Assembly (NCBI RefSeq): GCF_009711935.1
Contig: NZ_VIKX01000124.1
Coordinates: forward strand, 1-55,029
DNA from: Dolichospermum sp. UHCC 0259
Lineage (GTDB): Bacteria; Cyanobacteriota; Cyanobacteriia; Cyanobacteriales; Nostocaceae
Length of the DNA stretch: 55,029 nt
Direction of reading: 5' to 3'
Part shown: one piece after another, positions 36,971-46,116 of the stretch
Layout of the letters: every line of letters starts with the position of its first letter
How positions within the stretch are numbered: position 1 is the stretch's first letter
Made by a program: the position numbers and the translations under genes
The notes under the pieces: generated by a model
Database searches by the model: none
What the model was told of the DNA's origin: nothing
The model's input: only the letters and a program-made list of their open reading frames with translations

Positions 36971-38182
36971 TTACGCTACTAAACTGTGTAAATGGGTGGG
37001 TTCTGGTATTTGCTTAACTATGGCTTTACCAATTTCTAAGGAAGAGGTTGCAGCGGGTGAAGGTGCATTGCAAACATGAATGGAATTATCACCTGCAATG
37101 ATTAAGAAGTCATCTACCAGAGAACCATTATTCATTAATGCTTGAGCGCGAACTCCTGCATGGGTGGGAATTACATCTGCGGCTTGAATTTCGGGAATTA
37201 GTTTTTGCAAACTTTTGACAAAGGCTGCTTTACTAAAGGAACGAATGATTTCTTGAATCCCTTCGTCGGCGTGTTTTGCTGCTAGTTTCCAAAAGCCAGG
37301 ATAGGTGATCACTTCGGCAAAATCTCGCAAGTCAAAGTCGGTTTTTTTGTAACCTTCGCGTTTGAGGCTGAGAACTGCATTGGGACCCGCGTGAACGGTG
37401 TTATCAATCATCCGGGTGAAATGCACGCCCAAGAAGGGAAAATCTGGGTTAGGAACTGGGTAAATGAGAGTTTTCACCAAATAACGCTTTTCGGGGGTAA
37501 GTTCGTAATATTCACCGCGAAAGGGAACGATTTTAGCTTCAGGATTAGCTTTACCTAATTTGGCAATGCGATCGCTATGCAATCCGGCACAATTAATTAC
37601 AAATCGAGTTTCAAAACTGCCCTTGTTAGTTTCTAATACCTGATTTTTGCCACTGCGGACAATTTTCAAAACTTGGGTATTGAGACGTAAATCTCCCCCT
37701 TGATTGCGAATTAATTCCGCATATTTTAAACAAACCTGTTTGTAATTGACAATTCCTGTGCTGAATACCTGAACCCCACCAACACAACTAACATGAGGTT
37801 CAATTTCTTTGACTTCTTCAGCACTAATTCTTTTAACAGGAATGCCGTTTTCTAAACCGCGTGTGTAGAGATTTTCTAAGCGAGGTAATTCTTGTTCATT
37901 ACTAGCAACAATTACTTTACCACAAACTTCATGATCAATATCATATTTCTGGCAAAATTCTACCATTGAACGGCTACCATCACGGGAAAATTTAGCCTTA
38001 AAGCTTCCCGGTTTATAGTAAATTCCCGAATGAATTACACCGCTGTTATTACCAGTTTGATGAAATGCCCATTGGCTCTCTTTTTCTAAAACTAATATTT
38101 TGGCATGGGGATAACGCTCTCCTAAAGCCATTGCGGTGGAAAGTCCAACTATTCCCCCACCAATAATCGCAAAATCGTACAT
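36971..38182 (-). CDS. lhgO: L-2-hydroxyglutarate oxidase (LhgO)
   Basis: A 403-residue FAD-dependent oxidoreductase. The start MYDFAIIGGGIVGLSTAMAL gives the FAD-binding motif, and HQTGNNSGVIHSGIYYKPGS is the hallmark of LhgO/YgaF. Further blocks are FPFLGVHFTRMIDNTVHAGP and VIPTHAGVRAQALMNNGSLV. The family oxidises L-2-hydroxyglutarate to 2-oxoglutarate at the membrane. The frame extends to 38242, but the ATG at 38182 is right at the FAD motif. In this island it may act on a polysaccharide precursor or supply 2-oxoglutarate; that is inference only. Confidence 0.93.
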   Translation of the reverse strand: MYDFAIIGGGIVGLSTAMALGERYPHAKILVLEKESQWAFHQTGNNSGVIHSGIYYKPGSFKAKFSRDGSRSMVEFCQKYDIDHEVCGKVIVASNEQELPRLENLYTRGLENGIPVKRISAEEVKEIEPHVSCVGGVQVFSTGIVNYKQVCLKYAELIRNQGGDLRLNTQVLKIVRSGKNQVLETNKGSFETRFVINCAGLHSDRIAKLGKANPEAKIVPFRGEYYELTPEKRYLVKTLIYPVPNPDFPFLGVHFTRMIDNTVHAGPNAVLSLKREGYKKTDFDLRDFAEVITYPGFWKLAAKHADEGIQEIIRSFSKAAFVKSLQKLIPEIQAADVIPTHAGVRAQALMNNGSLVDDFLIIAGDNSIHVCNAPSPAATSSLEIGKAIVKQIPEPTHLHSLVA

Positions 38183-38226
38183 TAGTAATCTTTCCCTAAT
38201 CCAATATCTCAAATCCAAAATTGCTA

Positions 38227-39000
38227 TTACCAAACTTGCCAAGGAGCTTTACCACTTTTCCATAGCTCCTCTAGATAGTTTTTATCTCTTAATGTGTCCA
38301 TTGGTTGCCAGAAACCATCATGTTTGTAAGCCGATAATTGTTCTAAATCAGCTAACTTTTCTAATGGTTCTTTCTCCCACACAGTTGAACTATCAGCAAC
38401 AAAATCAATTACCTGTGGTTCTAAAACAAAATAGCCACCATTAATCCAAGCACCATCACCTTCAGGTTTTTCTTTAAAACTGGTAATTTTAGTTTGTTCT
38501 TGTCCTAGAGAAATTGCGCCAAATCTTCCTGCTGGTTGCACTGCGCTGAGTGTTGCTAATGTCTTTTGTTCTCGATGGAATTTAATTAATTCTGTAATAT
38601 TAATATTACTTACACCATCACCATAGGTAAAGCAAAAGGTTTCATTGCCAATATGTTCACGAACTTGCTTTAAACGTCCACCTGTCATTGTATTATCACC
38701 TGTATTTACTAAGGTGACGCGCCAGGGTTCAGCATATCCAGAATGGACATTCATTTGATTAAATCGCATATCAAATGTCACGTCTGACATATGTAAAAAA
38801 TAGTTAGCAAAGTATTCTTTAATGATGTACCCTTTGTAGCCGCAACAAATAATGAAATCATTAATACCATGAGCAGAGTAAGTTTTCATGATGTGCCAGA
38901 GAATTGGCTTACCACCAACTTCAACCATTGGTTTGGGTCTGATACTGGTTTCTTCACTTAACCTTGTACCCAGACCTCCTGCTAAAATTACTGCTTTCAT
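38227..39000 (-). CDS. rfbF: glucose-1-phosphate cytidylyltransferase
   Basis: A 257-residue nucleotidyltransferase starting MKAVILAGGLGTRLSEETSI, followed by RPKPMVEVGGKPILWHIMKT, CFTYGDGVSNINITELIKFH and the SFKEKPEGDGAWINGGYFVL block. It makes CDP-glucose from glucose-1-phosphate and CTP, the first step to CDP-linked deoxysugars. It is the first gene of the minus-strand HEP run, with 541 bp of non-coding DNA upstream that should contain the island's first promoter. Confidence 0.95.
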   Translation of the reverse strand: MKAVILAGGLGTRLSEETSIRPKPMVEVGGKPILWHIMKTYSAHGINDFIICCGYKGYIIKEYFANYFLHMSDVTFDMRFNQMNVHSGYAEPWRVTLVNTGDNTMTGGRLKQVREHIGNETFCFTYGDGVSNINITELIKFHREQKTLATLSAVQPAGRFGAISLGQEQTKITSFKEKPEGDGAWINGGYFVLEPQVIDFVADSSTVWEKEPLEKLADLEQLSAYKHDGFWQPMDTLRDKNYLEELWKSGKAPWQVW

Positions 39001-39541
39001 GTAGTTACCTCAAAAATTTGCAGATGGATGATAATTTCAACTGATGGAAATGAAGAGAATGCACAGTGATGGTAAAAAAATAAATAATTTTTTCTTTCTC
39101 TTTCTTAGGTAGATAAACATAATTTAACTGTTATTTTCTAGAAAATCATAAAGAATAAGTAAATTAAGATATTTTATCTGTAAAATATTTATAGAAGGAG
39201 TCAGGAGTCAGAATAAGAAAGAAGGAGAAAGAAGGAGAAAAAGAGAAGAAGGAAGAAGGAACAAGGAAAAGAAGGAAGAATAATAATAAGCAGTAAAAGT
39301 GTTTTTGTGTTTGTCTTTTTTCGTGAATTTTGTGCCTTATTCAAGCCACATTCCGCTATAGTAATTTTAATCACAAAAACAAAAACCCCCAATTTCTTAA
39401 TGAAGTCAGGAGTGAATTTTAACTATTATTTTTTACAAATTATTCACACTTTAGATGATTTTAATTCCTTCCTTCTTTCTTCTTCTTCCTTTCTTCTTCT
39501 AACTCCGAACTCCTAACTCCTAACTCCGAACTCCTACTAGA
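39001..39541. other. intergenic region with paired purine/pyrimidine tracts
   Basis: The first 190 bases (39001-39190) are AT-rich and probably hold the promoter for rfbF on the minus strand. From 39196 an AGGAGTCAG unit leads into a purine tract of about 80 bases (39209-39290, GAAGGA units). At 39464-39500 a pyrimidine tract (CCTTCC/TTCTTC units) is its rough complement, followed by ACTCC-type heptamers to 39538. The two tracts could pair as a long imperfect stem around a 170-bp loop. No gene is present. Confidence 0.65.
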
Positions 39542-41740
39542 TCAATTACTTTGTCCAGAGAGAATTGAGTTAGATAATAAACTGTCACATTTATTAGCAA
39601 TAACGATACACATACTACTTAAGGACTGTTGATAATTATCCATATCATTTTGCTCCAAAGCAACTTTAGCGGCTGTTTCTAAATCTGCAACTACTGCTCT
39701 AACATGATTTTTGTCAGCTATACCTTCTCCATATTGTGCTAGTTCATAGTAAGCCATCCCACGTTTTAGGTAACCTTTAGCTAATCGAGGATTAAGTTTT
39801 AATGCTTCACTAAAATCAGCGATCGCCTGTTTGTATTCTGTGGCATAATTACTACTGTATTGCGCCATTTGATACCGCACCAAACCCCGTTGAAAGTAAG
39901 CATCTATTTTAGCTGAATTGAGCCTAATGGCTTCAGTAAAATCAGCAATTGACCTTTGGTATTCTGGAAAAGAATTATTGATGTATTTAGTAGTTTCAAA
40001 TCTGACAACACCCCGTCTTATATAAGCTTCTGCATCAGTTTTATCTATACCAATGGCAGTATTAAAATCAGCGATCGCTTGTTTGTATTCTTTATCAGGA
40101 TCACTACTATAATCAGCCAGCATATAATAAGCATTACCCCTATTTATATATGCTTTAACTTCTTGAGGATTCAACTTCAAAGCTTGGTTATAATTAGCTA
40201 ATGCCGCTTCATAATTATTCAAATTATATTGGGCATTACCCAAATTTATATACCCCTTAGCAGATTGAGGATTCTTTTTAGTAGCTTCGGTAAAGTTGAC
40301 CACTGCTTGTTCATAATCTTGTTGTTGATAAGCAGCATCACCGCGCTGGTAGTAATCCGCAAAAGAAAGACTTGCCAAATCACCAGTTTGATTAGGTGTC
40401 CGAGACATCAAACTTTGTTGAGTATAAGGATTTTGCGCCACAAAAGGACGGGTAAATTTAATCATGACATCCAAATAGCCCAAAAGACCCAATCCCATCA
40501 CCCCAAAAATCACACCATATAACTTCCGATTTAATTTTTTACCAGAGGGAGGATGATAAAACTGCTGATTAGCTATAGGTTGCCAATGATACACCGGAGA
40601 ATTTGATTTTAAAGGCTGTGTAATGCGTGGAGTCGGAATATAGCGACGTTTAGACTTAGGTTTAGCGCGTGGTTGCAAATGTTGTTTAGAAGCGATCGCC
40701 ACCAATGACGGAAATGGATCTCTCCCACCCAATCTTTTAGTCCGCACACACCAAGGACACTTCTCCAAATGATTATGATAAAGATGCTGAGGATTCACCC
40801 GACAAATCATCAAACTCTCCTCCACCGCCGTTAAAGCCGACAACCAAGTTTGAGCATTAGGGCGTAACAAAGGTTGATCATGACCCTCTTCAAAACAACG
40901 CACAAATAAATCTTGCAAACTAGGATGAAGCAAATCCCAGCCAGGAGAAATAGGCGTTGGCAGATAGGGAACTTGTTTCTTTTGACTATAGGTAAAATGC
41001 CCAGAAAGAATCCTCCCTTGGTAGGTAGGAGGATCTATCGCCCCTTGAAATATCCCTGAAAATGGATGAGTTCCTTCCATTAACAACTGAAAAATCAGCA
41101 CAGCCAACCCAAACAAATCATGATGAATTTCTCGATCATAGTCCGCAAAAGTTTTATTCTGTAATTCTGGAGGCGTATATTCAGGCTTACCCACAGAACA
41201 ACGATAAACAACACTCTGCAACGGTTCTGGAACTTGAAACGAATCCGTATCCACCAACGTCACCAAAGCCGTATCACTCACCAAAATATTCGACTCATTC
41301 ACATCACCAACACAGTATCGGCTGGCGTGCAAAGCCGCAAAAGCCGCAGCCAGATTCCGGGCAGTTCGCAACAAATATTGATAATTAAACAAAGGGCAAT
41401 GTTGTCGGCGAATCCCTGGATTATAAAAATCCATAATTGGCCGCATTCCCCGAATCCTGGGCATCACAAAGCCAACAACATTGCCGCTACCATCAGCCGC
41501 TTGCAACAATTCCTGTGGCCAAGCAATAGAAATATGCCCTAAATTATCCGTCGGATTCACAGGAGGATTAGCCAGCATCGCCCGCAGTTTTTGGGCATAA
41601 GCAACAGTTGGTTTATGATAGATTTTCGCTACCACATTCTCATCCGATGGAACTGCATAGATACAAGCCTCACCACCATGTCCCACACTGACAGAGAGGT
41701 TGAGAATTTCCGGGTTAGGAAGATGACGTAGTACCTGCAT
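39542..41740 (-). CDS. protein kinase-like protein with TPR repeats (TerY-P triad kinase)
   Basis: A 732-residue protein. Residues 10-300 form a protein-kinase fold of the TerY-P triad type: glycine loop SVGHGGEACIYAVP, VVAKIYHKPT with the ATP-binding Lys, catalytic loop YCVGDVNESNILVSD (HRD replaced by GD) and LVTLVDTDSFQV for the DFG Asp. A CPWC zinc-like motif (HLEKCPWCVRTKR) follows near residue 330, then one membrane helix (YGVIFGVMGLGLLGYLDVMI). Finally there are about six TPR repeats (SAKGYINLGNAQYNLNNYEA and later units). It is the last of three linked genes with a PP2C phosphatase and a vWA protein. Confidence 0.9.
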   Translation of the reverse strand: MQVLRHLPNPEILNLSVSVGHGGEACIYAVPSDENVVAKIYHKPTVAYAQKLRAMLANPPVNPTDNLGHISIAWPQELLQAADGSGNVVGFVMPRIRGMRPIMDFYNPGIRRQHCPLFNYQYLLRTARNLAAAFAALHASRYCVGDVNESNILVSDTALVTLVDTDSFQVPEPLQSVVYRCSVGKPEYTPPELQNKTFADYDREIHHDLFGLAVLIFQLLMEGTHPFSGIFQGAIDPPTYQGRILSGHFTYSQKKQVPYLPTPISPGWDLLHPSLQDLFVRCFEEGHDQPLLRPNAQTWLSALTAVEESLMICRVNPQHLYHNHLEKCPWCVRTKRLGGRDPFPSLVAIASKQHLQPRAKPKSKRRYIPTPRITQPLKSNSPVYHWQPIANQQFYHPPSGKKLNRKLYGVIFGVMGLGLLGYLDVMIKFTRPFVAQNPYTQQSLMSRTPNQTGDLASLSFADYYQRGDAAYQQQDYEQAVVNFTEATKKNPQSAKGYINLGNAQYNLNNYEAALANYNQALKLNPQEVKAYINRGNAYYMLADYSSDPDKEYKQAIADFNTAIGIDKTDAEAYIRRGVVRFETTKYINNSFPEYQRSIADFTEAIRLNSAKIDAYFQRGLVRYQMAQYSSNYATEYKQAIADFSEALKLNPRLAKGYLKRGMAYYELAQYGEGIADKNHVRAVVADLETAAKVALEQNDMDNYQQSLSSMCIVIANKCDSLLSNSILSGQSN

Positions 41741-41845
41741 GGCAGAATAAAGGTTATATGAGGTGATTAGAATCCGTCAAAAGTTCAGAAATTCAAGAGT
41801 ATGGCTAATACCATACTATTTTTAATCCCTAATGACTATAAATTA

Positions 41846-42625
41846 TCAGTTAATAAATGCAGCCAAAATTAAAGTTAAATCATCATCAGTCCGCTGAGTA
41901 ATCTTATCAGAACTTAAAAACCGCATCAAATGCTCTTTTGCTAATATTCTATCTTCAGCATTCGCTACAAACTCAAACAAAGGAAAAAAGAAAGGCTTGT
42001 GAGGTTCACCAACAATCATATTTAAAGCTAACATTTGTAAACCATCAGTCAAAACACCCACATTAACAATCTCATCCCGGCATATTTTAAATTGTGCTGT
42101 CTCTAAACCATCAAGAGATGTGAGAAAAGTTGTTTGATTGATATATTCGCCATTGCTAGGAATGGTTAACGCTATCAGATTACCCATACCATTTTTAGCC
42201 ACAGCCAAACCATCACCAACCTGTCCTACAGCCACAATTTCTGGTGTAGCAATCATCAGAATCAAGGTAGTTGCTAAATCATGAGGTTGATGATTACAAA
42301 CATCCGCCTCAGTTTCTATAGCCTTGCGGGCTGCTAACATCGCATCAGTAAGCAAATAACGCAAAACATCATCATTAGCCAGAGAATCACTCGTCATCTC
42401 TTGGCGAGAAAGATGATCTATTGCCGTTTCCACCGCAATCATTGATCCCACCTTTCCTAGTTTAGCAGAACCCGCACCATCGGCCGCTGCTATCACCAAC
42501 ACATTATTAGCCAATAACTGCCAATGGTGAGCATCCTGACAAAGTTGCTGGTTTTTTGAATGACTAGTCCCACATACAGAAGCAGCCACTATCCGCCATT
42601 GAGAAATCTGTTTTGATGTATTCAT
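41846..42625 (-). CDS. PP2C-type serine/threonine phosphatase (TerY-P triad)
   Basis: A 259-residue PP2C phosphatase. The metal-binding motifs are NNVLVIAAADGAGSAKLGKV near residue 40, VAVGQVGDGLAVAK near residue 125, GVLTDGLQMLAL near residue 190 and TDDDLTLILAAFI at the end. It would remove phosphates placed by the adjacent kinase, in the cytoplasm. The gene is 52 bp from the vWA gene and 105 bp from the kinase gene, so the three probably form an operon. Confidence 0.92.
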   Translation of the reverse strand: MNTSKQISQWRIVAASVCGTSHSKNQQLCQDAHHWQLLANNVLVIAAADGAGSAKLGKVGSMIAVETAIDHLSRQEMTSDSLANDDVLRYLLTDAMLAARKAIETEADVCNHQPHDLATTLILMIATPEIVAVGQVGDGLAVAKNGMGNLIALTIPSNGEYINQTTFLTSLDGLETAQFKICRDEIVNVGVLTDGLQMLALNMIVGEPHKPFFFPLFEFVANAEDRILAKEHLMRFLSSDKITQRTDDDLTLILAAFIN

Positions 42626-42677
42626 ATAATTTGTTTTCCACAGCTAGTTCAGTTTAAACAACAAGCTGCAATTTTCA

Positions 42678-43352
42678 TTAAACAGATCCCCAACCAATTG
42701 GTGGTAGTGCTACCTGTTCATCTACCTGAGAATGAGACACCGCTGACATACTCGCAGACAGCCAAACAAACATTTCAATAAAATTCAATCCTTTTAATTT
42801 CAGAGGACTCCGTACAGCAATTTGACTTAATCGGCTCATGTTCGCATTCTCTACACCTACAGTAAAGAACGCCACCCGCTTATTAGACTCATCCCCTTGC
42901 AGTCTTTGGGCTGCTTGTTCAACAACATGATCTAGTTCACCCTGGGGTTCACCATCAGTAATCATAAATACCCAAGGACGGTAATAAGCAATACCATTCG
43001 TCCGATATTGGGATTTGCGCTCTTGAATAATATCCAAAGCTTTATGAATAGCCGAACCCATAATTGTTAAACCCTGGGCTGTGAGAATCGGTGGGTTAAA
43101 TTGATCAGCAGTTACAAAGTCCTGGACAACATTAACATTACTATCAAATGTAATAATTGCTACCTCGACTCTTCTGGATGCCAAGGAATTTTTAACCAGT
43201 TCATCTTTTAAACTCAACAAACCTTGATTTAAAGCTTCGATTCGTTCTCCTTGCATCGAGCCAGAAGTATCTAGCAATAACACGCATGGGCAACGGGGTT
43301 CAGGGTTTTCCGCGAATTCTACAACTTCGTCAAGATTAAATGTATCAATCAT
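42678..43352 (-). CDS. TerY-like vWA domain protein
   Basis: A protein of about 224 residues that is essentially one von Willebrand A domain with an intact metal-ion-dependent adhesion site: CVLLLDTSGSMQGERIEALN (DxSxS), TIMGSAIHKALDII (the Thr) and FMITDGEPQG (the second Asp). It closely resembles TerY of tellurite-type stress operons. The frame reaches a TTG at 43379; I choose the ATG at 43352 as start. In the triad it is probably the phosphorylated partner or adaptor. Confidence 0.88.
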   Translation of the reverse strand: MIDTFNLDEVVEFAENPEPRCPCVLLLDTSGSMQGERIEALNQGLLSLKDELVKNSLASRRVEVAIITFDSNVNVVQDFVTADQFNPPILTAQGLTIMGSAIHKALDIIQERKSQYRTNGIAYYRPWVFMITDGEPQGELDHVVEQAAQRLQGDESNKRVAFFTVGVENANMSRLSQIAVRSPLKLKGLNFIEMFVWLSASMSAVSHSQVDEQVALPPIGWGSV

Positions 43353-43379
43353 AACTTTTTGTGTTATGTTATAGTCCAA

Positions 43380-44137
43380 AGTCTTATTTTCCTTTTACTC
43401 AAAGTATATAGTTTCTGGCGCTAGTATGACTAAAATTATGGTATTTTGCGGGAGATAATTGAATTTTTTCATAAAGATATTCACTTGGGGCAATTTTACC
43501 AAATGTCTCCCCCACTCCTCATTACTACTTAGTCACTGGTAATTTATGAGGATTGGATATTTAATCTTACTTATTGTCAAGTGTCTACCATAATTGAACT
43601 TTGCCAAAATTAAAATGCCAGAATTCAGGAGTTCAACAACCTCAATGCCTAACTTTTAACCTAGATTCTCCAGTCTATTGAGTTGCCATCTGCTGTAATA
43701 ATCAATATATACATTTACCTCCATAAATTTTTAAAGATTCTATGTGGGATTTAAGTCTGTCTTTCGGTAAATAAATTCATTATTGTTAAATCCAGGAAAA
43801 GTGCGAAGATCCGGCTGAAAATTGATGAATTTAAACTACCAAAAAAATCTCAGCATACTTAACAGTATCACTACTTAGTTGATCAAGATGAAATAGTGAC
43901 AAAATATGACAAAACAGAGATCTTTATCCAGACCAATGATAAAAAATCAAAATAAAAAACTACAAAAACTGTTACATTCAACCCAGGAGGATAATTCTTA
44001 AAAAATGTTTTTCATTGATATTCATAATTTAACAACTTGTGATCATGACCATATTTTCAGGTGATATCATATTGCAGCCTGATATTTAATCTTTTCCCAT
44101 ACTATGTTGATGTATCCGCCTAAAAAATTGTAAAAAT
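43380..44137. other. divergent intergenic region
   Basis: About 760 AT-rich bases separate the triad from the PATAN-receiver gene. Both promoters should lie here. I see no gene, RNA or clear operator. Confidence 0.5.
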
Positions 44138-45520
44138 ATGAAAAATACTGGCACATTTACCAAATTATCACCCCAAGGTTTATTAAGACAATTAAGCAAT
44201 TGTTATGAAACTACCCGTTTGCAAGCACATAGCAACTCTATATCTTGGTTGATATATATAGAACAAGGAAAAATTATCTATGCAACTCATTCAGTAGAAC
44301 CCTTTGATAGATTAGAACGACAAATGCGTCGTCTCCATTCACAAATTCCTTTAGTTGATAATGAAGTGCGTGTACAAATGCGCTTGATGTTTGAACCTGA
44401 AGATAATCATCATTTACCCAACCAAATTCCCGAATATGAAGCGATTAATTGGCTGGTTAATGAACAACATCTTCTTCCTGATCACGCATCATTACTGATT
44501 CAAGAATTAGTTAAAGAAGTAATTGAATCATTTCTCCTGATTAAAATAGGCGATTTTGAACTAACAGAACCACTGGAAAATTTTACCAGAATTTGTAAGT
44601 TAGATGTTAATGATATCATCGAAAAATGCCAAAATCAGTTACAAAATTGGCGCTATCTTGGTAGATACATCTCTTCTCCCTATCAGCGTCCATATTTGTT
44701 AGTTAGTAGCAAGTTTCAGGATAAAAGATTACCACCACTAAAAGAAAATATTACCAATTGGATGAAGGGGTTTAGCTTGCGTCATCTAGCGATTATTATG
44801 AATCAGGATGAGTTGCAACTAGCTTTAAGTTTATACCCCTATATTGTTAAGGGTTCTATAGTATTACATGAACCAGATCCCCCATTTGATAAGTTACCAA
44901 AAACTTGTGGAAGTTCATTACTATTTTCTGAAGATAGCACAGAGTTAATTAAGGGTAAATTATTTGTTGCGGATGTAGCACCCAGTCAAGATTCTTCTTC
45001 AGAAACTCCAATTATTTCGCAGAATCATCTGTCGGTTCAACAGCTAGTCCCAGATGTGACTGATTTACCTTCAGAGGATTTTGCACCTGAAGTTGTTAAT
45101 AGTAACATAGAAGCCGATTCACAAAAAGTCAAAATCAATACGAGAATTACCCAAAAGACTTACAAAATTATTTCTGTAGATGATAGTCCGACAATTCTCA
45201 AGGAAATCAGTCGTTATTTGGAAGATGAGAATTTTACTTTGGTGACTATTAATGAACCAGTGAAGGCGGTGATGTCAATTATTAGACATAAACCGGATTT
45301 GATTTTACTGGATTTGAATATGGCAGGAATTGACGGTTATGAACTATGTAAGATTATCCGCAATAATTCCATGTTTAAAACTATTCCCATTATTTTTGTG
45401 ACTAGCAATAAGGGAATTATAGATAAGGTAAAAGCGAGATTTGTCGGTGCTTCGGGATATTTAACCAAGCCTTTTACCCGCGCTGAGTTGCTGAAAATGA
45501 TATTTATGCACTTGGCATAG
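44138..45520 (+). CDS. PatA-type response regulator (PATAN + receiver domain)
   Basis: A 460-residue regulator. The N-terminal PATAN/DUF4388-type domain starts SPQGLLRQLSNCYETTRLQA and includes ISWLIYIEQGKIIYATHSVE. A central helical region follows. The C-terminal receiver domain (about residues 340-460) has the acidic pair in ISVDDSPTILKEI, the phosphoacceptor Asp in DLILLDLNMAGIDGYELCK, the Thr in PIIFVTSNKG and the Lys in GYLTKPFTRAEL. PatA controls heterocyst pattern in Anabaena; PixG-like paralogues steer motility. No output domain is visible, so it likely signals by protein contact. Confidence 0.92.
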   Translation: MKNTGTFTKLSPQGLLRQLSNCYETTRLQAHSNSISWLIYIEQGKIIYATHSVEPFDRLERQMRRLHSQIPLVDNEVRVQMRLMFEPEDNHHLPNQIPEYEAINWLVNEQHLLPDHASLLIQELVKEVIESFLLIKIGDFELTEPLENFTRICKLDVNDIIEKCQNQLQNWRYLGRYISSPYQRPYLLVSSKFQDKRLPPLKENITNWMKGFSLRHLAIIMNQDELQLALSLYPYIVKGSIVLHEPDPPFDKLPKTCGSSLLFSEDSTELIKGKLFVADVAPSQDSSSETPIISQNHLSVQQLVPDVTDLPSEDFAPEVVNSNIEADSQKVKINTRITQKTYKIISVDDSPTILKEISRYLEDENFTLVTINEPVKAVMSIIRHKPDLILLDLNMAGIDGYELCKIIRNNSMFKTIPIIFVTSNKGIIDKVKARFVGASGYLTKPFTRAELLKMIFMHLA

Positions 45521-45564
45521 GGGAATGTAGGGCTTGCGCCCAGTCAGCAATTAGCAATATAAGT

Positions 45565-45771
45565 AGGGTTTGCTGAAAAAGTTGTCCGTGAGGGCAGGGA
45601 ACAGGGAACAGGGAACAGTTTTAGCCATCTGGATATCCTCAATTTTCTAAATCCGACCCAGGAAAATGCACCAATTTTGAGACACCATAAGCCAAAACCT
45701 TGCACTTTATTGTGATAAAAATCAGCGAACCCCTTATTAATAAAAGGTTTCAGTTTTATTCAGCAAGCCCT
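45565..45771. repeat. MITE-like element with AGGGCTTGCTGAA ends
   Basis: A 207-bp element has inverted tips AGGGTTTGCTGAA and TTCAGCAAGCCCT (12 of 13 positions pair). It contains a short GGGAACA tandem tract and no credible coding sequence. Directly beside it (45772-45824) is a 53-bp fragment with AAGTAGGTTAAC / GTTACTCTACTT tips, apparently a shortened member of MITE family A. Confidence 0.7.
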
Positions 45772-45868
45772 AAGTAGGTTAACAGAAAAATTTAAACAGC
45801 TTGGATTTTTTTGTTACTCTACTTAACTCAATGTATACCCAACACGGCTTAATTATTTGATTCTCCGG

Positions 45869-45897
45869 GTAGGGGTTTAGCACTGCTAAACCCCTAC
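45869..45897. repeat. perfect GTAGGGGTTTAGCA hairpin
   Basis: GTAGGGGTTTAGCA (45869-45882), one spacer base and TGCTAAACCCCTAC form a 14-bp perfect stem. A second hairpin, GGTGCGTTA/TAACGCACC, lies at 45958-45984 (together with 45565-45824, this leaves no gene in 45521-46116). Confidence 0.85.
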
Positions 45898-46116
45898 AAA
45901 TCTAGGGTTTTCGTTGTTTTATGAAAGTCCATGTCCCAACCAATTTGAGTATAAAAAGGTGCGTTACGCTATTGCTAACGCACCCTACAAAAGTTTTGTT
46001 TAAGCCAACTGACAAAACTCGGAATGTATTCAAAACACCAGTTCAATTTTCCAAAACTTCCATAAATTCCTCTACCGTTATTCCGGCTTTAGAAGTAAGG
46101 CTGCGTAAATGGCATT

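Noticed and set aside
39201-39392. A 63-codon minus-strand frame and an overlapping plus-strand frame
   Set aside because: Both arise from the purine/pyrimidine tracts and have low-complexity products.
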